In this document: positions 63,593 to 64,000 of the stretch, one piece after another
How positions within the stretch are numbered: position 1 is the stretch's first letter
Layout of the letters: every line of letters begins with the position of its first letter
Source of the DNA: Nansenia antarctica
Taxonomy: Eukaryota > Chordata > Actinopteri > Argentiniformes > Microstomatidae
Direction of reading: 5' to 3'
NCBI GenBank assembly: GCA_963989245.1
Contig: OZ022340.1
Coordinates: 46,833,948 to 46,897,947, forward strand
Length of the DNA: 64,000 bases
The notes under the pieces: model-generated
What the model was told of the DNA's origin: nothing
The model's input: the letters and a program-made list of their open reading frames with translations, nothing else
Databases searched by the model: none
Program-made: the position numbers and the translations under genes

Positions 63593-63734
63593 CTGCTACG
63601 CCAAACACAGAAGCATACCGCTGCCGACACAGTTCAGTGCAACACGGCTTCAACCAAGCACAAACATTTCCGACACGAGCCTGTGAACAGGTGTGCACCT
63701 GCCTATTCCTCTCGGTCGAAACTGCTTTCGGAAT

Positions 63735-63795
63735 GTCTCATCTACTTCTTCTTCTTATTTTCAATTTGATTGGCGGTTGGTGTCACACCTTTGGC
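63735..63795 (-). repeat. short LINE tail, reversed
   Basis: (CTT)n followed by ATTTTCAATTTGATTGGCGG and TTGGTGTCACAC is a common fish repeat end, like the insertion at 52030. Confidence 0.5.
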
Positions 63796-63796
63796 T

Positions 63797-64000
63797 CTAA
63801 AGGTGGAGCACAATGAGGGAGACCGAGACCGGAGTGGGAAAAAAGATTTTACAAAAATATGTATTAACTCAAGATTCAAAGTAACTTCTTAACATATATT
63901 AAATGGAGTGTGTCAATCAGTACATCAGTGGTGTATGTATGGATGAGTGGAATATGTAGTGAAAGCCGTGTTGTCAGTGTAAACCTAAAATGTCACATAA
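63797..64000. other. window end, nothing recognised
   Basis: AT-rich, no coding signal or repeat recognised. Confidence 0.4.

Noticed and set aside
27969..64000. Remaining tpo 3' exons
   Set aside because: No match to the expected LNLQRGRDHG region was found by eye on the + strand.

Overview
This window reads as teleost fish nuclear DNA. Host exons are intron-separated with GT-AG junctions, and there are many fish-type transposable elements: L2/CR1-like LINEs, Ty3/Gypsy, Penelope-like, hAT, PIF/Harbinger, THAP-type MITEs and tRNA-derived SINEs. No bacterial-style operons, CRISPR arrays or rRNA genes are visible.

0-7.6 kb: LINE and Gypsy remnants, a SINE and an 11-bp minisatellite. 7.8-28 kb: exons of a thyroid peroxidase (tpo) gene on the + strand, with introns swollen by repeats. 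This copy is broken: an L2 LINE sits inside a coding exon, one exon is missing between 9.84 and 22.68 kb, and no exon after the proximal-histidine exon was found. Inside one intron (11.66-18.65 kb) is a nest: Harbinger, split by a LINE, split by a 4.7-kb segment bounded by ~160-bp direct repeats. That segment carries two copies of an ndc80 5' exon, a smarcad1-like fragment and a hAT fragment.

28.9-31.1 kb: a degenerate hAT element with a perfect 8-bp target duplication. 31.9-36.4 kb: a two-exon gene of an unrecognised family (coiled coil, transposase-like middle, Tudor-like C-terminus) interrupted by an 897-bp Harbinger-type MITE. Removing the MITE and one TAG duplication restores the frame. 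36.8-44.6 kb: a hAT-type MITE with a LINE inside, a processed pcyt1b copy, an isolated slc39a6/10-like exon, a 693-bp tandem duplication and a LINE endonuclease fragment.

46.0-52.3 kb: the most striking system, a 6,263-bp DNA transposon with long terminal inverted repeats (TIRs) and a perfect 6-bp target duplication (TAATAC). It carries an integrase-fold transposase on + and, facing it on -, a spliced gene ending in a HECT ubiquitin-ligase domain. The two genes take the same start (MAED) from the two TIRs.

52.3-64 kb: a 29-bp minisatellite, a duplicated exon-bearing segment, a second 2.4-kb copy of the hAT-type MITE found in the tpo intron, and then isolated exons of unrelated genes within about 3 kb (non-muscle myosin heavy chain, ppp2r1, nsmce4a, cryz, lap3), the last joined to Gypsy integrase. 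So many orphan exons of unrelated genes, several with splice sites, is unlike an ordinary locus. It suggests a B, sex-limited or pericentromeric chromosome, or an assembly mosaic. All family calls are by eye and were not checked against a database.
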